Below are positions 23,681-32,723 of a stretch of 34,132 nt of DNA, one piece after another; position 1 is the first letter of the stretch; each line of letters opens with the position of its first letter. The notes under the pieces were generated by a model. It made no database searches. It was not told the DNA's origin and saw nothing but the letters and a program-made list of their open reading frames with translations. A program made the position numbers and the translations under genes. Source of the DNA: a bacterium. Lineage in GTDB: Bacteria; Vulcanimicrobiota; Xenobia; Xenobiales; JADMJV01. The stretch spans positions 1 to 34,132 of the forward strand of contig JASBRJ010000087.1 in NCBI GenBank assembly GCA_030149525.1, written 5' to 3'.

Positions 23681-24498
23681 AAAACCTCAAACGACCCGAC
23701 GTGCGCAAGATCGGAGTCTTCGACAGCGGTCTGGGTGGACTGACCGTGCTCCAGGAACTGTTGCGAAACCACCCAGGTCATGAGTACGTCTATTTTGGTG
23801 ACACAGCTCATGTGCCATACGGTTCTCGGAGCGCCGAAGACGTGATAGAACTGGTCTGCGAGATCGCAGGCTACCTGGTTCAGCAAGGTTGCCAGGGCCT
23901 GATTCTGGCCTGCAACACATCTTCTGCCCTGGCTATCTCCGCCCTGAGGACAACGGTTGATGTCCCGGTTCTGGGGGTTATCGGAGCGGCGGCACGAGAG
24001 GCCGCCCAAGTGACTTCTGGATGCGTGGCGGTCTTGGCAAACCCTTTGACCGCGTCGTCCGGAGTCTACGGTGAGAGAATTCGCTTGGAATCTAAAGGGC
24101 TGGCGAAATCTTTGCCCAGAGTCGTAGAGATCGGATGTCGGGATCTTGTCCCCATCGTCGAAAAAGGCTTGTTGCACACCGAGGAGTCCAAGCACATCTT
24201 GGAGGGCTACGCTAGAACCGTTCTGGACGCCGGCGCGGACACCATGGTCTTGGGCTGCACTCACTACCCGTTGCTTTTGCCCGTTCTAGGCCCTCTGCTG
24301 GGTGAAGGGGTGAAGATTGTCAATCCGGCGACTCTCATGTCGGACTATCTGCACCCTCTAGAGCACCAAGAGAGCCCGACCGTAGAATTCAAAGTGAGCG
24401 GTTCCCCACAAGAGTTCAGCGCTTCGGCCTCTCGAATCCTTGGCTGGGATATAGAAAGTCGTCAGGTGTTACTTCGAAGACCGACTCAGACGCTATAG
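23668..24498 (+). CDS. murI: Glutamate racemase
   Basis: Makes D-glutamate for peptidoglycan. 276 residues, typical length. The two catalytic cysteines are Cys82 (LACNTSSA) and Cys197 (LGCTHYPLL); other signatures are IGVFDSGLGGLTVL (15-28) and YFGDTAHVPYGSRS (42-55). The start overlaps the upstream PLP gene by 13 bases, so they form an operon. Its last 6 bases overlap a convergent small gene. Confidence 0.96.
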   Translation: MLPIENLKRPDVRKIGVFDSGLGGLTVLQELLRNHPGHEYVYFGDTAHVPYGSRSAEDVIELVCEIAGYLVQQGCQGLILACNTSSALAISALRTTVDVPVLGVIGAAAREAAQVTSGCVAVLANPLTASSGVYGERIRLESKGLAKSLPRVVEIGCRDLVPIVEKGLLHTEESKHILEGYARTVLDAGADTMVLGCTHYPLLLPVLGPLLGEGVKIVNPATLMSDYLHPLEHQESPTVEFKVSGSPQEFSASASRILGWDIESRQVLLRRPTQTL

Positions 24499-24708
24499 GC
24501 GGTTGGCGTTGGGAAAATACCAGCGATAGGCCGCGCACTGCGCCTGATAACGGGTATGGCCTTGAAAGAGCTTCGGCTTTCCAAGTTCATCGGAGATGGG
24601 AGTCCCTTGGACTTCAAGCCAAGCCATCCATTGTCCATCTCTGGTTTGACTAGCCTTTATATCAGCTTTTTGAGAAAGCCTTAAGCCAGGCTTACGCAAT
24701 TTCAGCAT
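24493..24708 (-). CDS. Hypothetical small protein
   Basis: 71 residues, basic, with several Trp (WMAWLEVQG, YRWYF). No signal or membrane segment, and no family recognised. ATG at 24708 is chosen because GGAAGGAA lies about 6 bases upstream; the frame opens earlier, at 24741. A promoter-like element sits at 24794-24822 on the same strand. Convergent with murI, overlapping by 6 bases. Confidence 0.6.
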   Translation of the reverse strand: MLKLRKPGLRLSQKADIKASQTRDGQWMAWLEVQGTPISDELGKPKLFQGHTRYQAQCAAYRWYFPNANRL

Positions 24709-24755
24709 GTCTGTTCCTTCCCCCCAACAGAACACCCTCATACGACGAAAGTACG

Positions 24756-24773
24756 GTCTGTTAATTCCCAGAC
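24756..24773. promoter_or_regulatory. Inverted repeat before the 71-residue gene
   Basis: GTCTG (24756-24760) and CAGAC (24769-24773) flank TTAATTCC; the symmetry extends through a nearby AC/GT. It lies between the promoter and the start codon, a suitable place for an operator or a short RNA hairpin. Confidence 0.3.
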
Positions 24774-24793
24774 GTCAAATGGGTCGTGAGAGT

Positions 24794-24822
24794 AGTATAA
24801 CTGTGCTAGATCGCGTGCGCAA
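24794..24822 (-). promoter_or_regulatory. Promoter of the 71-residue gene
   Basis: On the minus strand TTGCGC (4/6), 17 bases, TATACT (5/6). Predicted start near 24788, about 80 bases before the start codon. Confidence 0.55.
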
Positions 24823-24865
24823 GGGCCAATAGGACATGTTTTAATGTTAAAAACGGGATGAAAGG

Positions 24866-25705
24866 TCAGTTTCCGCCTTGTTCTCTCAAGAGCGAACTGC
24901 GGGTGATCTTCGTGAAGGGGCTGACAAGACCGGGGTCGAGGAGACGAACTCGTGCAGGAGACCGTGCCATCTCAATCACGGTGCCGTCAAGTATCTTATA
25001 ATCCTTCTGCCCGTCGGCAATCACGAACGGTCGGGTGACCTTGGTTCGGTTGTACACGGATATCTTGGTATCCATGGGGAGCACGGTGGGGGCGAGGAGG
25101 GCGGAATTGATCGAGTTGGAGCCGATCAGAATCATGGACTCCAGCAACACCACCGGACCACCGGCCGACATGGCGTAGGCTGTCGACCCGGTGCGGGTGG
25201 CAACAATGACACCGTCTCCAAGGATTTCTCCGATGTGTTCGCCGTTGATCTCTACATCGAGGGTCAGAGTCCGGTTGCTTCCTCCGATGAGGACTTCGTT
25301 GAGAGCGTCGACTCTCCAGACTTCCTCTCTACGGTTGGACACGCTTGCTCGAATCATGGACCGCTCGTCGGTAGAGTACTTTCCCTCGCAGAGCAGTTCC
25401 AGTGCGCCTTCCAATTGAGGCTCGCGAATGGTGCAAAGATAGCCGACCCGGCCGAAATTGACACCCATCACCGGGATATCTTTCTCAGCCATCAGGCGGG
25501 CGGCGTGAAGAAGGGTGCCGTCTCCGCCCAGGGCCAACAGGCAGTCGACATCGGCACCGTCCATGACTTCATTGAGTGCGAATCCTTCGCCGCCCAGCGA
25601 ACGAACGATCTCCTTGGCTCTTTCCGCAGCCGCGTCGGCGCCGGGATGGTTCTCGCGGGTGGTAAACCCCACGCGTTTGATCTTTTTCGATTCCTCTTGA
25701 CCCAT
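24866..25705 (-). CDS. nadK: NAD kinase
   Basis: Phosphorylates NAD to NADP; cytoplasmic. 279 residues. The GGDGT motif is at residues 60-64 (catalytic Asp62), followed by PVMGVNFGRVGYL (78-90), the NE pair Asn136-Glu137 (DALNEVLIGG), the glycine-rich GDGVIVATRTGSTAYAMSAGGPV and the C-terminal FVIADGQ. The ATG at 25705 has no good ribosome site, but the protein begins where the family begins. A promoter is not obvious in the 119-base gap upstream, which is mostly the terminator of the next gene. Confidence 0.95.
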   Translation of the reverse strand: MGQEESKKIKRVGFTTRENHPGADAAAERAKEIVRSLGGEGFALNEVMDGADVDCLLALGGDGTLLHAARLMAEKDIPVMGVNFGRVGYLCTIREPQLEGALELLCEGKYSTDERSMIRASVSNRREEVWRVDALNEVLIGGSNRTLTLDVEINGEHIGEILGDGVIVATRTGSTAYAMSAGGPVVLLESMILIGSNSINSALLAPTVLPMDTKISVYNRTKVTRPFVIADGQKDYKILDGTVIEMARSPARVRLLDPGLVSPFTKITRSSLLREQGGN

Positions 25706-25770
25706 CGTGGCGTTTTATAGACTGTGCTTGGCAATCCCTCTCGGGCCTCTCGGGAAAGGTCGACCCTAAG

Positions 25771-25799
25771 AAAAAACGACCGGTGAAGACCGGTCGTTT
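25771..25799 (-). terminator. Terminator of the C39-like protease gene
   Basis: AAACGACCGG (25774-25783) / CCGGTCGTTT (25790-25799); six A to the left on the plus strand are a T-tract for minus-strand transcripts. Confidence 0.88.
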
Positions 25800-25824
25800 C
25801 GAAAAGCTTTGCTAACTCCTGATT

Positions 25825-26562
25825 CTAGAGCATCCCGGTGGGACCCATAGGGAAGGGGTTGGCGGCGTAAGGTGTTTGAGGTTGGGGCGGCGGCATTCGG
25901 TCGGCTACGAAGAGGAAGTTGCCGTCCGGGTGGGAGGGAGCATTCACCATGTTGCTCTTGTTGGTCGTCTTCACTTGTCCGTCGGCCGGGTCGGCGTAGG
26001 TCACTGTGTCGGCATCGGTTTTGATGATGGTGACGATGTGACCCCGACCGGATGGGGAGAACTCGGGACCGTTGAGCGCCACAATGACGGGAAGTTTTTC
26101 CTGGTTGACTTTGCGGTCGATCATCGCCCAGGAGTCGGAGGTGATGTTACCGGCGTCTCGCCAGTCGAATCCGGCCGGGCGACTTTCATTCTTAAGAGCT
26201 TCCAAGAGACGGAACCCGTAGTGCTGATCCACATCCATATCGGTGAGGTTTCCACCGGTCAAAGAGTTGAGACACATGGCCACACTGGTCTGACCACAAG
26301 AAACACCGTTGGATTGAGCCAGCGGCTTCACATCTACGCCGGGTCCGCTGTAGTTGTTTCGCCCGGAGATTCCGGAGAGGTTGAAATGACTCATGTTGTT
26401 GAGTTTGTTCATGGCAGCCGACTGAGAACCGGCCGAGCGAGTCTTAGGCTCGGAGTGGTTGGCCATGAGCTTCTGGAAGGCGGCGGAGTTGATCTGAGGA
26501 CCCTGCTCGATTCGCCTTTCAATCTGACGGATTCTGTTTTCTACGCGGTCAATTTTACTCAA
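25825..26562 (-). CDS. C39-like (papain-fold) cysteine protease candidate
   Basis: 245 residues. The catalytic set of a papain-fold peptidase is recognisable: Gln83 and Cys89 in LAQSNGVSCGQTSVAMCLN, His175 in GRGHIVTII and Asp191 in VTYADPADG. There is no standard signal peptide. The N-terminus (residues 1-35: coil-forming RVENRIRQIERRIEQ and then AAFQKLMA) resembles the leader found on some flagellum/rod-associated hydrolases and NlpC/P60 proteins, which may be an export or docking sequence. The C-terminus is Pro-rich (MPPPQPQTPYAANPFPMGPTGML). Start is TTG with GAGGAGAG about 7 bases upstream. Divergent from the dehydratase gene. Peptidase or transpeptidase activity is inferred, not certain. 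Confidence 0.7.
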   Translation of the reverse strand: MSKIDRVENRIRQIERRIEQGPQINSAAFQKLMANHSEPKTRSAGSQSAAMNKLNNMSHFNLSGISGRNNYSGPGVDVKPLAQSNGVSCGQTSVAMCLNSLTGGNLTDMDVDQHYGFRLLEALKNESRPAGFDWRDAGNITSDSWAMIDRKVNQEKLPVIVALNGPEFSPSGRGHIVTIIKTDADTVTYADPADGQVKTTNKSNMVNAPSHPDGNFLFVADRMPPPQPQTPYAANPFPMGPTGML

Positions 26563-26593
26563 AACGGACTCTCCTCAGGCAACATTATAGACC

Positions 26594-28489
26594 ATGTGTC
26601 TGCGTTTTGTCCCCGAAACGGCTGTAAAAAAGTTGTTACAAAGAAATGAACATCTCAAACCTTGGGCGAACGCACCTCCAGTGAGGGCGACTGACCGCAT
26701 TTTCCTAAAGCTGGGGGACCTGGCTCTGGTATGGCTCGGGCTAATTCTAGCTGTCTTGATCCGCACCGATCTGAACTGGTCCAAAACGCTTTCTTATCTT
26801 AACGATCAGACCTGGTTTTTCTTCACCTTTGCCCTGGCCTGCGTCACCCTCTTCTGGCTGCGCGGGCTTTATTCTCGAGACTGGAGATATGTGGGGATCG
26901 GCGACGCCATCGATCTGGCAAGCTCTCTTTTCATCGTCTTCGTACCTTTCGAGATCATGACCCTGACCTCCGTGGGGGCGGCGTTCCCCCGGACGGGTCT
27001 CTTGATCGCTTATTTCCCTATCCTTTTTCTGGTGGCCGGCCTGCGTATCCTGATTCGTCTTTCCCTGGAGAGAAGAAGTCGCCGCCCCGATGGAATAAGA
27101 TATCTGGTGGTGGGTTCGGGGGATTCCGCTGAACTTGCGGTTCGTGAGCTGAGCCGTGCCGGAGGGATTCCGGTGGGCGTGGTCAGCTTAGGTCCGGGAA
27201 GCGGACGCCTTTCTATTCGAGGCTGCCCCCATCTTGGCCATTTTGGACAACTCAGAGAACTGGTCACGGATTATCGAGTGGGTGGTCTGATCTTGGCGGG
27301 ATTGGAGCCTGCTCAGAACAGCAAAGTCGTGGGGGAGGCCAGCCCCCTCGGCTTGCAGCTTCGAACACTTCCGGCCGTCTCCGATGTTCTCAAAGGAGAG
27401 GTGGAGGTCAACACTCTTCGACCGCTGCGCCTGGAAGATCTGTTGGAGCGGGACCCGGTGACTCTGGATCGCGAGATGGTCGGCGCCTACCTTCGGGGCG
27501 AGGTTGTGCTGGTGACCGGGGCGGGAGGCTCTATCGGGTCTGAAATCGTGCGACAGATTCTTCCCTTGCGTCCTCAGTCCGTTATTCTGCTGGGTCGAGG
27601 CGAAAACTCCATTCATGAGATTCTGACCGAACTGCGCCAAACCTGGAGTTCAGAGTTGGAGGAGTGGGAGCTTGATTTGATTCCGGTGATCTGCGATATC
27701 CGGGACAAGAAAGGGCTGGATAAGGTTTTTGAAGTTCATCGCCCTACCGTTGTCTTTCATGCCGCCGCCCACAAGCATGTGCCGCTCATGGAAGCTCAAC
27801 CGGTGGAGGCCTGTCGAAACAATATCGTGGGGACCCTCAATCTTATGGATTGCTGCCGCGGTAAAGTCAAACGGCTGGTCGCTCTCTCCACCGACAAAGC
27901 CGTGGATCCTAGCTCTGTGATGGGAGCCACCAAGAGGGTGACCGAACTTTTGATCCACACCAGCGGGGAGCCGGGCTTCACCGCCGTAAGGTTCGGCAAT
28001 GTCTTGGGCTCGAGAGGGAGCGTGGTTCCCACTCTGCAAAAACAGATCGAACGAGGCGGTCCGCTCACCATCACTTCGCCCGATATGCGCCGCTATTTTA
28101 TGACGATTCCCGAAGCTGTCTCCCTCGTTCTCGGAGCCGGGGCGAGCGCCCAGGGTGGGGAGATATACGTGCTGGAGATGGGACAGCCGATTAAGATTGT
28201 GGACCTGGCCGAGAACTTGATTCGACTTTCCGGGTTAGTACCCCATGAAGATATTGAACTGGTTTTTTGTGGAGTCAGGCCCGGTGAGAAGTTGAACGAA
28301 GAGTTAGTCTATTCTCAGGAGAGCAGTGAGCCTTGTCGGCTCAAGGGCATCGTGAGAGTGACTCCCAAGGAGTTGTCACCCGACTGGCCCGGGGAAAACC
28401 TGGACAAGTTACGACTGGCAGTCGAGGACGCCGACGACGAGGCCTGTCGAAGGTTTCTCTTTGCTCTTTTGGACTCGGGACGAGACTGA
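26594..28489 (+). CDS. NDP-sugar 4,6-dehydratase/epimerase, FlaA1/CapD/PglF family
   Basis: Membrane-anchored sugar-nucleotide dehydratase acting on UDP-GlcNAc-type substrates in surface polysaccharide or glycan synthesis. 631 residues: four hydrophobic segments (about 41-57, 74-90, 107-125, 134-155), a CoA-binding-like Rossmann domain (YLVVGSGDSAELAV, 170-183) and the SDR catalytic domain with TGAGGSIGSE (308-317), LSTDKAV (431-437) and VMGATK (442-447, the Met-x3-Lys that replaces the usual Tyr-x3-Lys in this family). The ATG at 26594 has no ribosome site; later in-frame GTG/TTG codons (for example at VRATDR) are possible, so the first 25-30 residues are uncertain. No other sugar genes are adjacent. 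Confidence 0.92.
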   Translation: MCLRFVPETAVKKLLQRNEHLKPWANAPPVRATDRIFLKLGDLALVWLGLILAVLIRTDLNWSKTLSYLNDQTWFFFTFALACVTLFWLRGLYSRDWRYVGIGDAIDLASSLFIVFVPFEIMTLTSVGAAFPRTGLLIAYFPILFLVAGLRILIRLSLERRSRRPDGIRYLVVGSGDSAELAVRELSRAGGIPVGVVSLGPGSGRLSIRGCPHLGHFGQLRELVTDYRVGGLILAGLEPAQNSKVVGEASPLGLQLRTLPAVSDVLKGEVEVNTLRPLRLEDLLERDPVTLDREMVGAYLRGEVVLVTGAGGSIGSEIVRQILPLRPQSVILLGRGENSIHEILTELRQTWSSELEEWELDLIPVICDIRDKKGLDKVFEVHRPTVVFHAAAHKHVPLMEAQPVEACRNNIVGTLNLMDCCRGKVKRLVALSTDKAVDPSSVMGATKRVTELLIHTSGEPGFTAVRFGNVLGSRGSVVPTLQKQIERGGPLTITSPDMRRYFMTIPEAVSLVLGAGASAQGGEIYVLEMGQPIKIVDLAENLIRLSGLVPHEDIELVFCGVRPGEKLNEELVYSQESSEPCRLKGIVRVTPKELSPDWPGENLDKLRLAVEDADDEACRRFLFALLDSGRD

Positions 28490-28567
28490 GCGCTCCCAAG
28501 GACCTTATCAGCAAAGGCGAGAAACTGCTTAAGAACGTTGATGTTATAACCTTTTTGGAGGATTCAA

Positions 28568-30409
28568 TTGAAAATACTTGAGAGCAAGCGAGGCCGACTG
28601 AGCGTCGTTTGCGTCTGCTTCTTGGCCGTCGCGGCCATGATGCTTGCAAACTATCGGGCCGAGCGCACCGGATTGTCGGAGCCTCGTCCCAGTTCTGAAC
28701 TCTACACTCTGACCGACCCGGATGGAGTCGGTGAAAGGCCCCCGGGCGTTGAGCGAGTCGTCGGTGAGGTTTATATCGATCTTATCGATGAACTCGATAG
28801 CAGCGGGCTGGCCGGGCTTTCCCAGGAATGGGACGTGGAGCTTCGCTTCAGTTCCGATTTCGGAAAGCGTTACAACACTCTGATCGCCACTCTGGACGAG
28901 TCTCAAATGCCGGCCTTCCTGAAGCAGTTGGAGAGCGATCCCCGGGTGGAGTCCTGCGACCCCAACTATGTTTATCGTCTCACAGGTATGCCGGTGGAGG
29001 TGGCCGATGGGGATTTCCCCGACGACCCGCGCTTCCATGAACAATGGCACATGAAAATGATCGATGTTCAGGGCGCTTGGCCTACATCCACCGGTCGTGA
29101 CGTGGTCACGGCTGTTATTGACACCGGCGTGGCTTACAAGAATTTTGAGGACTTCCATCAGGTGGAAGATCTCGACCAAACTGCCTTCGTTTCCGGTTAT
29201 GACTTCGTGAACAAACGGGTGGAAGCGTGCGACGACCAATGCCACGGAACCCACGTTGCCGGGACCATCGCCCAGTCGACCAACAACGGCAAGGGCGTGG
29301 CCGGGGTAGCATTCGGGACTCGCATCATGCCGGTCAAGGTTCTCAGCCGCACCGGAAGCGGTACTCTTGCCGATGTCGCCGATGGTATCCGTTTTTCTGC
29401 CGATCACGGCGCTACCGTTATCAATATGAGTCTGGGGGGGCCTTTCCCCAGTATCAGCATGGAAGACGCTGTCAACCACGCCTACAAGAAAGGCACGATC
29501 GTGGTTTGCGCGGCGGGTAACTCCAACACGCCCCGCAAAGAGTACCCTGCCGGCTTCGACAACGCCGTATCGGTTTCGTCCATTGGTCCTGAGAAGAAGC
29601 GTGCCTTTTACTCCAACCACGGGGATTCTATCAGCTTCGCTGCTCCGGGCGGCGATACCAGAAATTACGGTCCCTCCGGCGGTGTGCTGCAAAACACCAT
29701 CGAGCCGGGTAATCATCGCAACTCCGACTACTTCTTTTTTCAAGGAACGTCTATGGCCGCCCCGCACGCGGCGGGTGTCGCCGCTCTGGTCGCTTCAACC
29801 GGCGTGACCAATCCGGCCACCATTGAGTGGGTTCTGCAGAAAAGTGCGGTGGCGGTGGATGCCGAACCTGTGGAAGGCTTCGGCGCCGGTATCCTCAACG
29901 CCAAGAACGCTGTTCAGTTGAGTGGACACACTTTCAAGCTCATTCAATTGGCCCTGGCCGGTTTGCTCTGCTTGATCGCAGGCGTTGCGATGTTGCGACG
30001 TAAGGCCGTTCACCACTTCGCTTTGATGTTGCCTACGGCAGTGTTGGGATCGTCCGGTTTCTTTTTTCTAGCCACTCTTTGGCCGGGCCACACCGCATGG
30101 TCGAACTTTTTCACTCTAGGTCTTCCTTCGTGGGGGATTCCCCTTATGGGAGCGGCTCATCATGGAAACCCGATCTTACTCAGCTGTCTGTTCCCTATGC
30201 TCCTCTCCATTGTCGTGGTGGAAAGGCCTCTTTTGAGAGCCTTGGTAGCCGGTCTGTCGGCGGGATTTGCGGCTCACCTGCTGTTTGCAGCCGCCATGTC
30301 GACGGTCAGCGTTCTCTATGTGCCCGTCTTCTTGGGTCGTCTCTGGTTAGTGGCCAACGGAATGCTGTGCGTTTTCCTGGCCATCGTCCTGGCCGAGGAG
30401 CACCCGTAA
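28568..30409 (+). CDS. S8 subtilisin-like protease with polytopic membrane tail
   Basis: Serine protease predicted to act outside the cytoplasmic membrane. 613 residues: N-terminal hydrophobic segment (11-28), an inhibitor-I9-like propeptide region (about 60-137, with QLESDPRVESCDPNYVY), the S8 domain with Asp185 (AVIDTGV), His226 (CHGTHVAGT), oxyanion Asn318 (AAGNSN) and Ser395 (GTSMAAPHAAG), then about five hydrophobic helices (457-476, 484-503, 535-552, 558-577, 590-609). Start is TTG at 28568 with GGAGG 7 bases upstream. An extended -10 TGTTATAAC (28542-28550) lies just before it. Subtilases are usually free or singly anchored; this membrane tail is unusual. Confidence 0.9.
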   Translation: MKILESKRGRLSVVCVCFLAVAAMMLANYRAERTGLSEPRPSSELYTLTDPDGVGERPPGVERVVGEVYIDLIDELDSSGLAGLSQEWDVELRFSSDFGKRYNTLIATLDESQMPAFLKQLESDPRVESCDPNYVYRLTGMPVEVADGDFPDDPRFHEQWHMKMIDVQGAWPTSTGRDVVTAVIDTGVAYKNFEDFHQVEDLDQTAFVSGYDFVNKRVEACDDQCHGTHVAGTIAQSTNNGKGVAGVAFGTRIMPVKVLSRTGSGTLADVADGIRFSADHGATVINMSLGGPFPSISMEDAVNHAYKKGTIVVCAAGNSNTPRKEYPAGFDNAVSVSSIGPEKKRAFYSNHGDSISFAAPGGDTRNYGPSGGVLQNTIEPGNHRNSDYFFFQGTSMAAPHAAGVAALVASTGVTNPATIEWVLQKSAVAVDAEPVEGFGAGILNAKNAVQLSGHTFKLIQLALAGLLCLIAGVAMLRRKAVHHFALMLPTAVLGSSGFFFLATLWPGHTAWSNFFTLGLPSWGIPLMGAAHHGNPILLSCLFPMLLSIVVVERPLLRALVAGLSAGFAAHLLFAAAMSTVSVLYVPVFLGRLWLVANGMLCVFLAIVLAEEHP

Positions 30410-30434
30410 ATTCCGGTGTACCGGCTTTTCCCTC

Positions 30435-30459
30435 AAGGGGCCCTGCGGGGCCCTTTTTT
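30435..30459 (+). terminator. Terminator after the subtilase gene
   Basis: AAGGG-g-CCC (30435-30443) pairs with GGG-CCCTT (30448-30455) around TGCG, one bulged G, then a run of T to 30459. Confidence 0.85.
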
Positions 30460-30536
30460 GATCCCAAAGCGTCATCTCAACGGAAAGTAGCCGATCGGCT
30501 CCCTGCTGTCTGCGGCTCCTGTGCTAAGCTTGTTTT

Positions 30537-32723
30537 ATGAGGCGTAGAATCACCCGAAAGGGTATGTACATCATCTCCGCCCTCATGATCAGTGCGGTTA
30601 TCGCGCTCTTTGTAGGGGCCGGCTTGAAGCTTTCAGTAGGAAACTTGAAGGCGAACAATGGAAGAGACCAACGGGCTCTTCTGGCTGCCGAATCAGGTCT
30701 TCGTTATGTCCAATCTCGCACTGCCGCCAACTACGGCTGGAGGGCGGACGAAGGATTGGTCGTCAACGACCCCGATCTGGTGATAGAGGAGAACAACGGA
30801 AACATCATCGGCCTGGTGAGAGCGTCCGACGGCCAGTTTGCCCAGTTCCGGATCCGTTTCAACTATCAGGACGACAGCGCGGGAGATGCCGACGGGAGAC
30901 CCGACCCTGCTGCTAACTTTCGGATCGATTCTCCCTACGTCTCCGTGAATAACCTTCTGGGAGGTTCTGCTGTTCCCGTGCCACGAGCCGACGGCCCCGG
31001 CGCGTCGGTGACTGCCACCAGTCCCACTCCTTACGAGGTCCCGGGTGGAACGGTCTGCGTGATCGTTGAGGGGCGTTTCGGGCCGGGACTCTCAAGCCTC
31101 TCCGCCTCCAACCTGAATCCTCCAGTCGACGGACCGGTGACCACAAGAATTCTGGAAGCCAATCTCGATGCCGCTCAGACACCGGGGGTGGACGCTGCGG
31201 CCATGTCGGCCGGCGATATGACCTTCGAGCTCGATGGGAACGCGGCGGTGACCTTGAGTGCCAAGGATAAAAACCAGGCCTCACGGCTTCGGAGTCGTTC
31301 CAAGATCGTGGTCCAAGACGGCGGTAACCCCAACTTGAAGTCTAAGAACGGAGAGACGTACACCATCGACGGAACGCTTCAGGCCGATGCCGAAGCTGGG
31401 GTCAAGACGCAAACGGAAGACACCTCGACGAGCTTCTATCGACTGGAGTGGAGCGATGTGAAAAAGGCCGACCCGGCCGGACCTTCCATTTCGGCCGGAA
31501 CCTACGTGGTATGGGATGACGGGACTCTCCATTATTACGATATGGACTACAATTCTTACGTCACTTTCATCGAGGCCAATCCTACAAGCGTGGGGACCAT
31601 CGTAGACAACAGTTCCTTGCCTTCCGGTTTTCAGTTCGATGGAAGCGATGCGTCTAAGCCTAAATTTCTCATTAGCGGTGATATTCATGTCCAGGCGACG
31701 TCCAACAACAACGAGCTGAATATCATTCCTCGCAAGGGCGCGCAAGAGGATCCGCCCGACGCCTCAGGGAGCCAAACCGAATCTCAAATGGTCAGTTCAG
31801 TTCTGTCAGGACTCTCTTCGCCGGACCAGACCGGAGTGGGGGCGGGGATCTATAGCGGACCGGAAGCTGCTCGGTGGAATATTCCTATCAGTGGGACTAT
31901 TCCAGGGGGGGAGATCAGAGCCGAGACCGGGAGCTATTACTCCGGGACCTGGCAGGGCGTGATCTTAAAGGAGATAATTCCAGGACAGGCGGCACTTATC
32001 GTCGATTCGGGGATTCAGCCTCTTTTTAGTCCGTCGATAGGATCGGACCCAAGAGGAGCCCTCACAAACGGCATGACTTCAACCTTCGCGGGAACTCCCC
32101 AGCTGCAGCAGATCCTCTCCATGATTCTCGGCTCCGGCTCCGAGATGCGCGAGTTGAACGTAGGATCTGCCCCCGCTACTCTTCGAGCCGACAAACTCAA
32201 AGTAGAATTCACGCCGCCGGAAGGCCAGTCCGCCATTCTGTCCGCCGACGGGAACATCCGAATCGGAGCTAACGTGAAGGGCGACGGCGGCTCTATCACC
32301 TCGGCTGAGACCATACGCCTGGTGGGCAACGGAACCGATCTGCAGGCTTCCATTGAAGACGGCCTGACGCTTTACGCTAAGGAAGACGTGGTTATGTCCA
32401 CTCTCAAGGAAAAGAACGTCGGCAGTAACGATTGGGAATATAAGGACCTCAAATTGAAAGGCGTGGTGTATGCCTGGGGCAACATCGAAGCGAAGCTCGA
32501 TTTCAACGACCAGTCGGTTCAGAAGGCCGGAAAATTTAAGCTGGAGGGAACCATGGTGGCTTACGGCGGAGACCCCAGCGGTCAACCGGGTGCCGGTTCA
32601 GGTGGTGCCATTGATGTTCGTGCCGGTGAGACCGAAATCAAATACAACCCGGCCTATCTTCTTAAACTCGACAATTCACCTCCGCCAGGACCGGTGAAAC
32701 AGTCTCTCTACACCGTTTACTGA
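30537..32723 (+). CDS. PilX/GspK-like type IV pilus assembly protein, very large
   Basis: 728 residues. The N-terminus RRRITRKGMYIISALMISAVIALFVGA is prepilin-like: basic leader, Gly9 followed by a 20-residue hydrophobic helix lacking Glu5, as in PilX/GspK-type minor pilins, then the AAESGLRYVQSR motif characteristic of PilX-like proteins. The remaining roughly 650 residues are Gly/Asp/Ser/Thr-rich and beta-rich, with repeated phrases such as GDIHVQA, DGNIRIGA, AETIRLVGNG and GNIEAKL that suggest a beta-helix or stacked-strand region, and end LKLDNSPPPGPVKQSLYTVY. PilX is typically under 250 residues. ATG 30537 lacks a ribosome site. The end overlaps the next gene by one base. Likely part of a pilus tip or priming complex. 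Confidence 0.75.
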   Translation: MRRRITRKGMYIISALMISAVIALFVGAGLKLSVGNLKANNGRDQRALLAAESGLRYVQSRTAANYGWRADEGLVVNDPDLVIEENNGNIIGLVRASDGQFAQFRIRFNYQDDSAGDADGRPDPAANFRIDSPYVSVNNLLGGSAVPVPRADGPGASVTATSPTPYEVPGGTVCVIVEGRFGPGLSSLSASNLNPPVDGPVTTRILEANLDAAQTPGVDAAAMSAGDMTFELDGNAAVTLSAKDKNQASRLRSRSKIVVQDGGNPNLKSKNGETYTIDGTLQADAEAGVKTQTEDTSTSFYRLEWSDVKKADPAGPSISAGTYVVWDDGTLHYYDMDYNSYVTFIEANPTSVGTIVDNSSLPSGFQFDGSDASKPKFLISGDIHVQATSNNNELNIIPRKGAQEDPPDASGSQTESQMVSSVLSGLSSPDQTGVGAGIYSGPEAARWNIPISGTIPGGEIRAETGSYYSGTWQGVILKEIIPGQAALIVDSGIQPLFSPSIGSDPRGALTNGMTSTFAGTPQLQQILSMILGSGSEMRELNVGSAPATLRADKLKVEFTPPEGQSAILSADGNIRIGANVKGDGGSITSAETIRLVGNGTDLQASIEDGLTLYAKEDVVMSTLKEKNVGSNDWEYKDLKLKGVVYAWGNIEAKLDFNDQSVQKAGKFKLEGTMVAYGGDPSGQPGAGSGGAIDVRAGETEIKYNPAYLLKLDNSPPPGPVKQSLYTVY

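Noticed and set aside
24878-25720. 280-codon plus-strand frame opposite nadK
   Set aside because: Exact antisense of a secure NAD kinase gene; composition follows the codon structure of nadK.
25876-26649. 257-codon plus-strand frame opposite the C39-like gene
   Set aside because: The minus strand carries catalytic motifs, a ribosome site and a terminator; the plus frame has none.
28544-29767. 407-codon minus-strand frame opposite the subtilase
   Set aside because: The plus strand has the full S8 catalytic triad; the minus frame is a shadow despite its length.
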